Assembly (NCBI RefSeq): GCF_004348995.1
Contig: NZ_SMKQ01000052.1
Location: 1-43,571, forward strand
DNA: 43,571 bases
From: Nonomuraea terrae
GTDB lineage: Bacteria; Actinomycetota; Actinomycetes; Streptosporangiales; Streptosporangiaceae
Direction: 5' to 3'
A program made the translations under genes and the position numbers. Positions 32,957 to 40,184 of this stretch are shown here, one piece after another (within the stretch, counting starts at the first letter, position 1; every line of letters begins with the position of its first letter). The notes under the pieces are model-generated. The model saw only the letters and a list, made by a program, of their open reading frames with translations. It was not told where the DNA came from and did no database searches.

Positions 32957-33376
32957 ATGGACCATGAGCCGATGCGGCGAGTCGCTGAGTTCCGCGAGGT
33001 GTTCGACGGTGAGGCCAAGTCCGAACGCCCCGAATGGGCGGAACACCGCCGGACGTTGCTGGTGGAAGAGGCTCGCGAAGCAGCCGAGGCCCTCACCGAC
33101 CTCGCGGAGGCCCTGCGAACCGGCGACGACCCGCGCACCGCGTACAAGGCGGTAGCCAAGGAACTGGCCGACGTCCTCTACGTCACGTACGGCGCCGCAG
33201 ATGCGCTGGGAATCGACCTGCCGGCCGTCTTCGTCGAGGTGCATCGGTCCAACATGAGCAAGCTTGACGCGGACGGCCGAGCCCTCCGCCGAGCCGACGG
33301 CAAGGTACTCAAAGGCCCCGGCTACCAGCCACCGATCCTCGATGACCTCGTCGAGTGGCCGTCGACCGGCTCCTGA
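32957..33376 (+). CDS. MazG-like nucleotide pyrophosphohydrolase
   Basis: A 139-residue all-alpha NTP pyrophosphohydrolase. The Mg-binding pattern is clear: 'LLVEEAREAAEAL' (EExxE) followed by 'AVAKELADVLYVTYGAADALGID' (ExxD). The 'MSKLDADGRALRRADGKVLKGPGY' tail is typical of single-domain MazG/HisE-like proteins. Such enzymes remove noncanonical or surplus NTPs, releasing pyrophosphate. The start ATG 32957 is preceded by AGGGTCAGGG. It stands alone between tRNA-Leu and the HIT gene on the same strand, 168 bases away. Confidence 0.88.
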   Translation: MDHEPMRRVAEFREVFDGEAKSERPEWAEHRRTLLVEEAREAAEALTDLAEALRTGDDPRTAYKAVAKELADVLYVTYGAADALGIDLPAVFVEVHRSNMSKLDADGRALRRADGKVLKGPGYQPPILDDLVEWPSTGS

Positions 33377-33544
33377 GTGCTCCGACCGACGTCCGACCAA
33401 GATGTGCGGAGGTGCCACGGGTCGTCAGCTGCGGTTCATGGCCGGTCACCCGCGACGCTCCACACCCCTTGAAGGCGCAAACCGCAGCGAGCCTCGCCGA
33501 AATCAGACTCCACGGTCGCCGACGACCAGCCAGGGAGGCGCCCC

Positions 33545-33988
33545 GTGCACAACCACGAACCCGCCGGCTACCACTGCCCGTTCTGCCACCTCACCACGGA
33601 CCGGGAACCCGACGTGGTCTACCGCGACGAACGCGTCTTCGCGATGATCTGCCCTCGCTGGTGGCCACGGAACGCGGGACATCTGCTGATCATCCCTGTC
33701 GCCCATCACGAGAACCTCTACGACCTCCCCGCCGCCGACGGCCACGCGATCTTCGACGCCACCCGAATGCTCGCCCGCGCCATGCGCACCGCCTACGACT
33801 GCGCGGGCGTCTCCACCCGCCAGCACAACGAGCCCGCCGGCAACCAGGATGTCTGGCACTTCCACCAGCACCTCTTCCCCCGCTACCCCGGCGACGACCT
33901 CTACGGCACACCCCCGCAGCCCGACTGGCTCCCCGCCGACCGCCGCCGCGCCTACGCGGATCGGCTGCGCGCCGCACTCAACCCCTAG
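33545..33988 (+). CDS. HIT-family nucleotide-binding hydrolase
   Basis: A 147-residue protein from GTG 33545 with GGGAGG (33533-33538) in front. The signature HxHxH occurs as DVWHFHQHLFPR, in the short histidine-triad group (Hint/aprataxin-like). Zinc-binding CPFC and a later His are near the N-terminus, and 'GHLLIIPVAHHENLYDLP' is the typical beta-strand/helix. HIT proteins hydrolyse nucleoside phosphoramidates or dinucleoside polyphosphates. The catalytic histidines are intact. With the MazG-like gene upstream, the pair suggests nucleotide housekeeping. Confidence 0.9.
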   Translation: MHNHEPAGYHCPFCHLTTDREPDVVYRDERVFAMICPRWWPRNAGHLLIIPVAHHENLYDLPAADGHAIFDATRMLARAMRTAYDCAGVSTRQHNEPAGNQDVWHFHQHLFPRYPGDDLYGTPPQPDWLPADRRRAYADRLRAALNP

Positions 33989-34575
33989 CCGGCAGGCACG
34001 TGTGCAGTTGATCCGCTGCTCCTGATCCTCGGACCCGACCTCGTTGCCGGGTCACGGCCCGATCCTGGTCAACGGGCGGCTATCGAGCTTTCCGGTCAGG
34101 TCATCGCGACGGCCGAGGAGGCTGGCCTGGTGCTGACGCACCGCTGGGTGGCGTTGCTGCGCGGGCTGCGGGACGACGCGCTGGTGAACCGCGCGTCGTT
34201 CTTCCAGATGCTGGAGGCCCGCCGTCACCAGGAGCAGGGGCCGGCGGTGTGTGTTGCTGCCCATGAGGACCTGCTCCTGCGGAAGCGGGGTGCCGGGGAT
34301 GACGATCACTTGGTGCGGCACCAGGACGCAGGAGCGGCGCTCTCTTCGTTGTCCACAGGCTGTGAACAACCGTGTGCGGTCGGGCAGGCTGGGGCCCGTA
34401 GGGCGGAGAAGGCAGCACAAGCGCGGCTGGTGAGGGTGATCCGGCACGGTTCCTGTCCCCCGTGAGAGCTACCGCTGATGTCCGTCCCAGTGGGATGGCA
34501 CGGCCCGTTCCGCTCCGTAATCTCCATGGCGACGCAGGGAAGCGCTGCGGAAACCCAGTCGAGAGGATCGCGATC
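33989..34575. other. 587-base stretch without an intact gene; possible coding remnant
   Basis: A plus-strand frame continues directly after the HIT stop codon. It reads plausible protein without an ATG or GTG until 34130: 'AAIELSGQVIATAEEAGLVLTHRW', 'VALLRGLRDDALVNRASFFQMLEARR', then becomes low-quality and ends at 34465. I do not recognise it. It could be the middle of a lost gene. Apart from short GC stems, nothing else stands out; the last 110 bases precede the CPBP gene. Confidence 0.3.
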
Positions 34576-35472
34576 ATGGCGCGCACGGATCGCTTGGAGA
34601 GCATGCCCCCGCAGGCCGAAACCTCCACGGCCCGGCGCCGGTTGCGGGCGTTCCGGTTCCCCGTCCTGCTGATCGCCCTGTTCGGTGTGATGGCCGCGAT
34701 CGCCGGGGTCAACCAGCTCGTCTCGCCCGTCCCGATCATCGCCCTGCCGGTGGGGATCGGCCTGGCCATCGCCGCTGTGGCGTGCTACCGCTGGCTTTGC
34801 CGAACCGTCGAGCTCCGCCCGAGCGTCCCCGAACTTGAGAAGGCGGACAGGCGATCCCATCTGCGGCGTGGAGCGCTGCTCGGATCCGGCCTGTTCACCG
34901 CGTTGATGTTGCTGATCGCGATGTTCGGTGGCTGGGAGGACGTGTCCTGGGGTTCGTTCGGCGGTTTCCTCGGCACCGCCGGCATGATGGCGAGCGTCGC
35001 GGTCGTCGAAGAACTCCTGTTCCGCGGGGTTCTGTTCCGCATCATGGAGGAACGTACGGGTACCGTGATCGCCCTGGTCGTGTCCACGCTGCTGTTCGGT
35101 GCGACGCACCTGGTGAACGTCAACGCCACACTGTGGGGCACGCTCTCGATCGCCTTGACGGGCGGCGTCATGACGACCGCCGCCTACGTCGCCACCCGCT
35201 CGCTGTGGCTGCCGATCGGCCTGCACTTCGCCTGGAACTTCACGCACGCCGGGATCTTCGGCGTCATGCTCTCCGGATCGGACGTGGCGCCCCACGGCCT
35301 GCTGAACGTCACGCTGTCCGGCCCGTCCGCGCTGACCGGAGGCACGTTCGGGCCCGAGGCCAGCCTGCTCGCACTGCTGGTCTGCCTGGTGCCCACGGTC
35401 CTCCTGCTGCGGCGGGCCGTTCGCGCCGGTCAGATCCGGCGCCGCTCGTACCGCACCAAGCTCTCCGCCTGA
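34576..35472 (+). CDS. CPBP-family intramembrane metalloprotease
   Basis: A 298-residue protein with about seven membrane helices, from ATG 34576 (GAGAGG nine to ten bases upstream); the longer start at 34462 is unlikely. The CPBP/Abi motif is complete: VVEELLFRGVLF with E145, E146 and R150, then FGATHLVN (H178) and GLHFAWNFTH (H217, N221). These residues form the metal-protease active site within the membrane, as in CAAX prenyl-protease and bacteriocin-immunity proteins. Bacterial members process or protect against peptides. The substrate is unknown. The gene is monocistronic, convergent with the TetR-controlled membrane protein. Confidence 0.9.
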   Translation: MARTDRLESMPPQAETSTARRRLRAFRFPVLLIALFGVMAAIAGVNQLVSPVPIIALPVGIGLAIAAVACYRWLCRTVELRPSVPELEKADRRSHLRRGALLGSGLFTALMLLIAMFGGWEDVSWGSFGGFLGTAGMMASVAVVEELLFRGVLFRIMEERTGTVIALVVSTLLFGATHLVNVNATLWGTLSIALTGGVMTTAAYVATRSLWLPIGLHFAWNFTHAGIFGVMLSGSDVAPHGLLNVTLSGPSALTGGTFGPEASLLALLVCLVPTVLLLRRAVRAGQIRRRSYRTKLSA

Positions 35473-35552
35473 CCTGCCCGGCATGGCGGGACCCGTGGGT
35501 GATCTTCGGCAGCGTTTCACCCGGTGATCGAGCAAAGCCGACGGCGAGCGCC

Positions 35553-36485
35553 TCAAGACCTGGGGGCCGACTGGCGGAACCTGGTCTGAAGCGGCCTGGA
35601 TCTGGTGACTCGCAGCAGGGCGATCGAGTACAGCAGGCCCGCCACCGCCGACACCACGGCCGCGATCAGCAGCGGGATGCGGACGATGCCGTCGTGGCTG
35701 AGGGCGACGAAGGTCGGCCCTGACAGGGTGGCCACGCTGCAACCGGCCCAGGTCGCCCCGACCGCCCAGCGCGGGTGCCGGGCCACGAAACCGCGCGCCA
35801 GCGGGGTGGCGTACCCGATCACGACCAGCAGGCCGGTGATGGCCAGCACCGTCCGCTGGGTCGGGCTCTCGAACCCGGCCGGTCCACCGGCCTCGGGGCC
35901 CGTGATGGCCCAGATCAGCAGGGCCAGGCCGTATCCGAGCAGCGGGACCGCGCAGATCGCGGAGACCGCCGGCCGAGGCGGTCGCGGGCCGGAGGTGAAG
36001 ATGTGCCGCCAGCGGTCCATGGCGTGCAGCAGCACCAGGACGGCGAGGCAGCAGCCGAGCACCCCGAAGCCGCCGTAGATGATGACGAACACCCAGCCGG
36101 CCAGACCGTCTCCGCTGCCTACCGGGACGTCCGTGCCGGTGACCAGCTGGACCAGCAGCCCGACCGGGAGGCCGAGCACGATCGGGGCCAGCAGTCCGGT
36201 GGCTCCCCAGGCGGGCACCAGCACCAGCCAGGCCGGCAACCGGTGGCTGATCGGCCGCGGGAGCACCACCGCGAGCCCGATCGCGAGCAGGTCCATCGCG
36301 ACCGTGAGGTAGTTGCCGACCAGATGGCGTGGATCGTTCATCGTCGCCGCGCCTTCGGCGCTGGTGATGCCGATCGTCGATCCGGACAACCAGGCCACTT
36401 TGAAGATCAGATACGGAAGACAGGACACGACCGCGATGATCACTACTGTCGTCCGTAAAACCCGGCTTCGCTTCGTGGAATGCAT
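35553..36485 (-). CDS. Multi-pass membrane protein divergent from TetR
   Basis: A 310-residue integral membrane protein with about eight helices. ATG 36485 is chosen because GGGG lies six bases upstream; ATG 36491 is possible and 36569 is unlikely. It has a basic N-terminus (MHSTKRSRVLR), a first helix 'TTVVIIAVVSCLPYLIFKVAW', and several Pro/Gly-rich helices. I see no transporter motif or catalytic residues. The divergent TetR at 36547 and the TAGAGA/TCTCTA palindrome between them suggest that it is the TetR target, perhaps an efflux or envelope protein. No named family was recognised. Confidence 0.65.
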   Translation of the reverse strand: MHSTKRSRVLRTTVVIIAVVSCLPYLIFKVAWLSGSTIGITSAEGAATMNDPRHLVGNYLTVAMDLLAIGLAVVLPRPISHRLPAWLVLVPAWGATGLLAPIVLGLPVGLLVQLVTGTDVPVGSGDGLAGWVFVIIYGGFGVLGCCLAVLVLLHAMDRWRHIFTSGPRPPRPAVSAICAVPLLGYGLALLIWAITGPEAGGPAGFESPTQRTVLAITGLLVVIGYATPLARGFVARHPRWAVGATWAGCSVATLSGPTFVALSHDGIVRIPLLIAAVVSAVAGLLYSIALLRVTRSRPLQTRFRQSAPRS

Positions 36486-36500
36486 GATCATCCCCGCAAT

Positions 36501-36516
36501 TAGAGAACGGTCTCTA
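36501..36516. promoter_or_regulatory. Palindrome, candidate TetR operator
   Basis: TAGAGA-ACGG-TCTCTA is a 6+4+6 dyad in the 61-base gap between the divergent membrane protein and TetR. It covers the region where both promoters must lie. Binding by the adjacent TetR is inference. Confidence 0.55.
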
Positions 36517-36546
36517 GAACAAGAGTAGCGGCTAAGCTCGTGATCG

Positions 36547-37128
36547 ATGCCCAGGAGTCCGTCGTTCACCCATGATCAGATCCTCGATGCGGCCAGGGAC
36601 GCGGCCTTCGAGCACTGGCGGTCGGCCACCGTCGGTCACGTCACCGCGCTGCTGGGCGCCCCCTCGGGATCGATCTACCACCGCTTCGCCTCACGCGACG
36701 TGCTCTTCGGATCGGCATGGATCCGCTCGATCAAGACCTTCCAGGCGGGGCTGACGCGCGCGGCCGAGACCGACGACCCGATCGAGGCGATCGTGCGAAC
36801 GGCGCTGTGGATCCCCGAGTTCTGCCGTCGCCACCCGCGTGATGCCCGCATGATGACGGTCTTCCGGTACGCCGATCTGGTCGCCACGGGCCCGCCCCAA
36901 CTGCAAGAGGAGCTTCGCCACCTGAACGACCCGGTCGTGGATCATCTCCGGCGGCTGACCGAGCGACGCTACGGCCGGGTCACCCGGCACGGGATGGAGG
37001 TGGTGGCGCTGGCATGCCGTGATTCGCCGTACGGCATCGTCCGGCCGATCATCGGCGAACGTATCCCGGCCTGGATCGACGACGCCGTCCGCGTGACCAG
37101 CACCGCGCTGGCCCACCTGGAAGACTGA
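36547..37128 (+). CDS. TetR/AcrR-family transcriptional regulator
   Basis: A 193-residue regulator. The HTH at about 7-50 reads 'FTHDQILDAARDAAFEHWRSATVGHVTALLGAPSGSIYHRFASRDVLF', with the typical 'SIYHRF' recognition helix. The ligand-binding half has 'RTALWIPEFCRRHPRDARMMTVFRYADL'. It starts at ATG 36547 without a strong ribosome site, possibly leaderless. It is divergent from the membrane protein at 36485 across a palindrome, the usual self-and-neighbour repressor arrangement. Confidence 0.88.
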   Translation: MPRSPSFTHDQILDAARDAAFEHWRSATVGHVTALLGAPSGSIYHRFASRDVLFGSAWIRSIKTFQAGLTRAAETDDPIEAIVRTALWIPEFCRRHPRDARMMTVFRYADLVATGPPQLQEELRHLNDPVVDHLRRLTERRYGRVTRHGMEVVALACRDSPYGIVRPIIGERIPAWIDDAVRVTSTALAHLED

Positions 37129-37132
37129 GCTG

Positions 37133-37474
37133 TCAACGCCGGTATCCGGTCACCCCTACCGGCACGCTCTCGTTGACGGCCCGGATGACCGGCTCGGCCC
37201 CTTCCGGCCCCTCCCCGCCGTACAGCTCGATGAGCTGCAGCTCGCCGGCCATTTCGCCGGCGACCCCGGCGGCGGCGCCTTCGTCGGGCACCCCTATGAA
37301 GGTCGTCCTGCCGCCCGCGTCCTTCTCGTGCACCACGCGGTCGACTTCGGGATCGGCGCCCTCGTGCACGATGATGAACGCCTCCGACAGCGCCTCCCCG
37401 TTCTCGAAGCGCGTCTTGTACGAGGCCACGGAGGTCAGCGACTCGAATCCGTAATAGACGGCGCCCACGGGCAC
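37133..37474 (-). CDS. DUF6506-like small protein
   Basis: A 113-residue protein from GTG 37474. It has the alternating beta/alpha texture of DUF6506: 'SEAFIIVHEGADPEVDRVVHEKDAGGRTTFIGVPDEGAAAGVA', then 'GELQLIELYGGEGPEGAEPVIRAVN' and 'VPVGVTGYRR' at the end. The function is unknown; small ferredoxin-like folds of this kind are often regulatory. Its start lies two bases from a GH31 fragment on the opposite strand, so its N-terminus may have been shaped by a rearrangement; an upstream RBS is only GGGCGG. The family assignment is moderate. Confidence 0.55.
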   Translation of the reverse strand: MPVGAVYYGFESLTSVASYKTRFENGEALSEAFIIVHEGADPEVDRVVHEKDAGGRTTFIGVPDEGAAAGVAGEMAGELQLIELYGGEGPEGAEPVIRAVNESVPVGVTGYRR

Positions 37475-37475
37475 C

Positions 37476-37751
37476 TTGCCGCCCGTGGCCCGGCGCGCGC
37501 CGCGAGCGATGCGGCCGATGGTGCTCGCCTACCCGGGCGACCGCGCCGCCCGGGACGCCGACCTGCAGTATCTCCTCGGTCCTGACATCCTCGTCGCCCC
37601 GATCCTGGAGCCAGGGGGCCGGCGCAAGCTGTGGGTGCCGCCCGGCCGGTGGCGGGCGCTGTGCGGCACCCAGCCGCTGAACGGCCCCCAATGGGTGGAC
37701 GTGGACTGCGGCCTCGACGAGTTCCCCGCCTACGCCCGAGCAGATCGGTAA
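37476..37751 (+). pseudogene. C-terminal fragment of a GH31 alpha-glucosidase/xylosidase
   Basis: The frame encodes about 85 residues matching the part of GH31 enzymes (YicI-like) just after the catalytic barrel: 'MRPMVLAYPGDRAARDADLQYLLGPDILVAPILEPGGRRKLWVPPGRW', then 'GPQWVDVDCGLDEFPAYARADR'. The strand pattern 'LGPDxLVAPVxxxGxRxxxLPxGxW' is diagnostic. The catalytic domain and the rest of the C-terminal domain are missing, and a stop follows at 37751. The first residues (PPVARRAPRA) are not GH31-like, so the break is at about 37505. It is a deletion remnant with no promoter. Confidence 0.75.
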
Positions 37752-37816
37752 CGGGCACCGCCCGTTTCCTGGCGCCGGCGAGGTTCATCAGGCGAGCCCT
37801 TCGCGCCTGCGTACCG

Positions 37817-38701
37817 TCACTGCTCCTGGGCGAGGCCGGGCCGGTGGTCCCCGGCGGTGCTGGGGAGGGACCAGCTCGCGAGAAGGTCCAAGGCGCGTTT
37901 CGAGGGGGAGCCGGCCTCGGCGGTGTAGATGAAGAGCGTCGTGTCGGGGTCTCCGGGCGGGGTGAGGGTCTCGTACTCGACGGTCAGTTCGCCGACGATC
38001 GGGTGGCGCAGGCGTTTGGAGCCGTGGGTGCGCTGGTGGACGCGGTGCTGCTCCCACCAGTCGGCGAACTCCTGGCTGTGTTCGCGCAGCTCGGCGATGA
38101 GGGCGGCGGTGGCCTGGTCGTCCGGGTCGCGGCCGGCATCGAGTCGCAGGCTCTCGACCGCTTCCCGTGCGTGGACCTCCCAGTCGACGAACAGAGATCG
38201 GGCCTCGTCGTCGAGGAACATCCATCGCGCGTAGTTGCGGTGGCGGGGCGGCAGCCGTTCGAAGTCGGTGAAAAGCGCTCTCGCCAGCTGGTTGGCGGCG
38301 AGCACGTCGGTGCGGCGGCCGAGGATGAGCGCGGGCTCGCCGTCGAGGGCGTCGAGGAGCTGGTAGAGGCCGGGGCGCACGCGCTGGACGCCGCGGGCTC
38401 GTCGTCGTACGGGCGCCGCGGTGATGCCGATGAGGTCGCGCAGATGCGCGCGTCCCGCGTCGTCGAGCCCGAGGGCACGGCCGATGGACTCGACGACGGC
38501 CGGTGAGGGGATGATGCGACGGCCCTGTTCGAGACGGGCGTAGTAGTCGGTCGAGACTCCGGCCAGGAGGGCGACCTCCTCGCGGCGCAAGCCGGGGACC
38601 CGTCGTACGCGACCGTCGGGCGGCAGGCCGGCCCGGGACGGGTCGACCTGGCTGCGAGCGCGTCTCAGGAAATCAGCGAGTTCCCGGTTGGATTCCGCCA
38701 T
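37817..38701 (-). CDS. XRE regulator with MmyB-type ligand domain
   Basis: A 294-residue transcription factor. The N-terminal HTH (about 13-75) reads 'LRREEVALLAGVSTDYYARLEQGRRIIPSPAVVESIGRALGLD'. The C-terminal PAS-like MmyB domain begins 'LYQLLDALDGEPALILGRRTDVLAANQLARALFTDF', includes 'RNYARWMFLDDEARSLFVDWE', and ends 'VGELTVEYETLTPPGDPDTTLFIYTAEAGSPS'. MmyB-like regulators bind fatty acids or other hydrophobic ligands and often control an adjacent oxidoreductase. It is divergent from an SDR gene 175 bases away, the most common partner. Confidence 0.92.
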   Translation of the reverse strand: MAESNRELADFLRRARSQVDPSRAGLPPDGRVRRVPGLRREEVALLAGVSTDYYARLEQGRRIIPSPAVVESIGRALGLDDAGRAHLRDLIGITAAPVRRRARGVQRVRPGLYQLLDALDGEPALILGRRTDVLAANQLARALFTDFERLPPRHRNYARWMFLDDEARSLFVDWEVHAREAVESLRLDAGRDPDDQATAALIAELREHSQEFADWWEQHRVHQRTHGSKRLRHPIVGELTVEYETLTPPGDPDTTLFIYTAEAGSPSKRALDLLASWSLPSTAGDHRPGLAQEQ

Positions 38702-38749
38702 GAAACCAGTGTCGCCGATGCGGTCCGTTCCTGACTGGTCCTCTGCGTC

Positions 38750-38772
38750 CTAGGTTGCCCGGTCTAGGTTGC
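38750..38772. repeat. Tandem CTAGGTTGC repeat between XRE and SDR genes
   Basis: CTAGGTTGC occurs at 38750-38758 and again at 38764-38772, a 14-base period. Each copy contains TAGGTT, which matches a -10 hexamer. An ACCAGT...ACTGGT inverted pair flanks the gap at 38705-38710 and 38734-38739. These probably mark the regulated SDR promoter. Confidence 0.45.
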
Positions 38773-38876
38773 GCAGGGCGCGATATGGCCCTCCACAGCG
38801 GGTTGCGCCGGCCGATGCTGATGATGTGCCGGTCACCAGCCGGCGCCACCAGCGACATCGAAAGCAGAGGATGACC

Positions 38877-39740
38877 ATGAGCTTCCCCACAGAGCGACCG
38901 GCGGTTTGGTTCGTGACCGGCACCTCCCGCGGCCTGGGCCTGGAACTGGTCAAGCAGCTGCTGGAGCGCGGCGACCGCGTCGCCGCGACGACGCGGTCGT
39001 CCGACCGGCTGCTCGCCGCACTCGGTCACGGGGTCGACACGACCAACCTTCTCCCGCTCACCGTCGACCTGCGCGACCAGGCGGCGGTCGAGCAGGCCGT
39101 CCGGGAGACCACCGAGCGCTTCGGCGGCCTGGACGCCGTCGTCAACAACGCGGGCTACGGCTTCCTGGCCGCGGTGGAGGAGACCAGCGACCGCGAGGTC
39201 CGCGACATGCTCGACGTCCAGGTCGTGGGCGTGTGGAACGTGTTGCGTGCCGCCCTGCCCATGCTCCGCGAGCAGCGCGGCGGCCACATCGTCAACGTGT
39301 CCTCGATCCTGGGCCTGACCGCTGTCCCGGGCTGGGGTCTCTACTGCGCCGGCAAGTTCGCGCTGGAAGGGATGAGCGAGGCCCTCGCCGCCGAGGTGGC
39401 GGACTTCGGCATCAAGGTCACCATCGTCGAGCCGGGCTACTTCCGCACCCAGTTCCTCACCGAGGACTCGATCGCCCTGCCCGCCGAGACGACCCCGCAC
39501 TACCCGGCGATCCGCCAGATGGTCCTCGACCACCTGAAGCTCCAGGGCAGCCAGCTCGGCGACCCGGTCAAGGGCGCGGCCGCGATCATCGACCAGGTCC
39601 GCGCAGGGAAGGGCCCGCTGCGGCAGCTGCTCGGCTCGGACGCCCACTCCTACGCCACGGCCAAGGTCGAGGCCCTGCGGGCGAACCTCGACGCCACCGC
39701 GCTCACCGCGCCGGCCACCGACTTCCCGGCCGCCTTCTGA
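38877..39740 (+). CDS. Short-chain dehydrogenase/reductase
   Basis: A 287-residue classical SDR. The NAD(P)-binding motif is VTGTSRGLGLELV (TGxxxGxG), followed by NNAGYGFLAAVEE and the catalytic Ser/Tyr/Lys: 'HIVNVSSILGLTAVPGWGLYCAGKFALEGMSEA' (YxxxK at GLYCAGK). The C-terminal 'VEPGYFRTQFL' loop is typical of retinol-dehydrogenase-like SDRs. ATG 38877 is chosen because AGAGG lies six bases upstream; ATG 38871 is too close. It is divergently paired with the MmyB-type XRE regulator, so probably induced by that regulator's ligand. The substrate is unknown. Confidence 0.92.
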   Translation: MSFPTERPAVWFVTGTSRGLGLELVKQLLERGDRVAATTRSSDRLLAALGHGVDTTNLLPLTVDLRDQAAVEQAVRETTERFGGLDAVVNNAGYGFLAAVEETSDREVRDMLDVQVVGVWNVLRAALPMLREQRGGHIVNVSSILGLTAVPGWGLYCAGKFALEGMSEALAAEVADFGIKVTIVEPGYFRTQFLTEDSIALPAETTPHYPAIRQMVLDHLKLQGSQLGDPVKGAAAIIDQVRAGKGPLRQLLGSDAHSYATAKVEALRANLDATALTAPATDFPAAF

Positions 39741-39922
39741 CCGCGGTCTGTGGGCCTGGCCCGCTGACCTGGGAAGGCTTTGCTTCTCGCAGGGACACTG
39801 CGTAGACCGCTCCCGCTAGCGTGGCAAGTGTCTCGTGCGCCGCACCGGCGTCCCGGAAGGCAACATCGACGCCGCAATCAGCTCGCATCTTCCACGGTTT
39901 CATCACCTCACGGAGGATCTCG

Positions 39923-40129
39923 ATGTTCGAACGCCCGCTCGTAGCCGCCGCCGTGATCGCATCCGTACTCGTCGGCTCCGCATGGTCCGCCGCGCCGTCC
40001 GTCGGCGCCCAGGCGAGCTTCGCACCGGTACAGGATCCCGTCCCTGTCCCGCCCGTTCCGGAAGCACCGGATGATCCCTACGACGTTCCGCCGCCCGGCG
40101 AGCGCCATGACCATCGCGAACGGCGATAA
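39923..40129 (+). CDS. Small proline-rich secreted protein
   Basis: A 68-residue protein from ATG 39923, with GGAGG seven bases before it. The first 31 residues look like a signal peptide (MFERPLVAAAVIASVLVG..., cleavage near VGAQA). The mature part of about 35 residues is Pro/Val/Asp-rich ('PVQDPVPVPPVPEAPDDPYDVPPPGE') and ends in basic His/Arg residues. It is too short for an enzyme. It may be a structural peptide of the wall or a processed peptide. A strong hairpin ends the transcript 14 bases later, so it is monocistronic. Confidence 0.65.
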   Translation: MFERPLVAAAVIASVLVGSAWSAAPSVGAQASFAPVQDPVPVPPVPEAPDDPYDVPPPGERHDHRERR

Positions 40130-40142
40130 CGCCGGCGACCGG

Positions 40143-40174
40143 ATGAGCTCAGGAGGGCCTCCTCCTGAGCTCAT
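40143..40174 (+). terminator. Perfect 14-bp hairpin terminator
   Basis: ATGAGCTCAGGAGG (40143-40156) pairs with CCTCCTGAGCTCAT (40161-40174) around GCCT. It ends the small secreted-protein gene and lies 11 bases beyond the convergent membrane-protein stop, so it may serve both. Confidence 0.85.
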
Positions 40175-40184
40175 GTCCAGTCCA

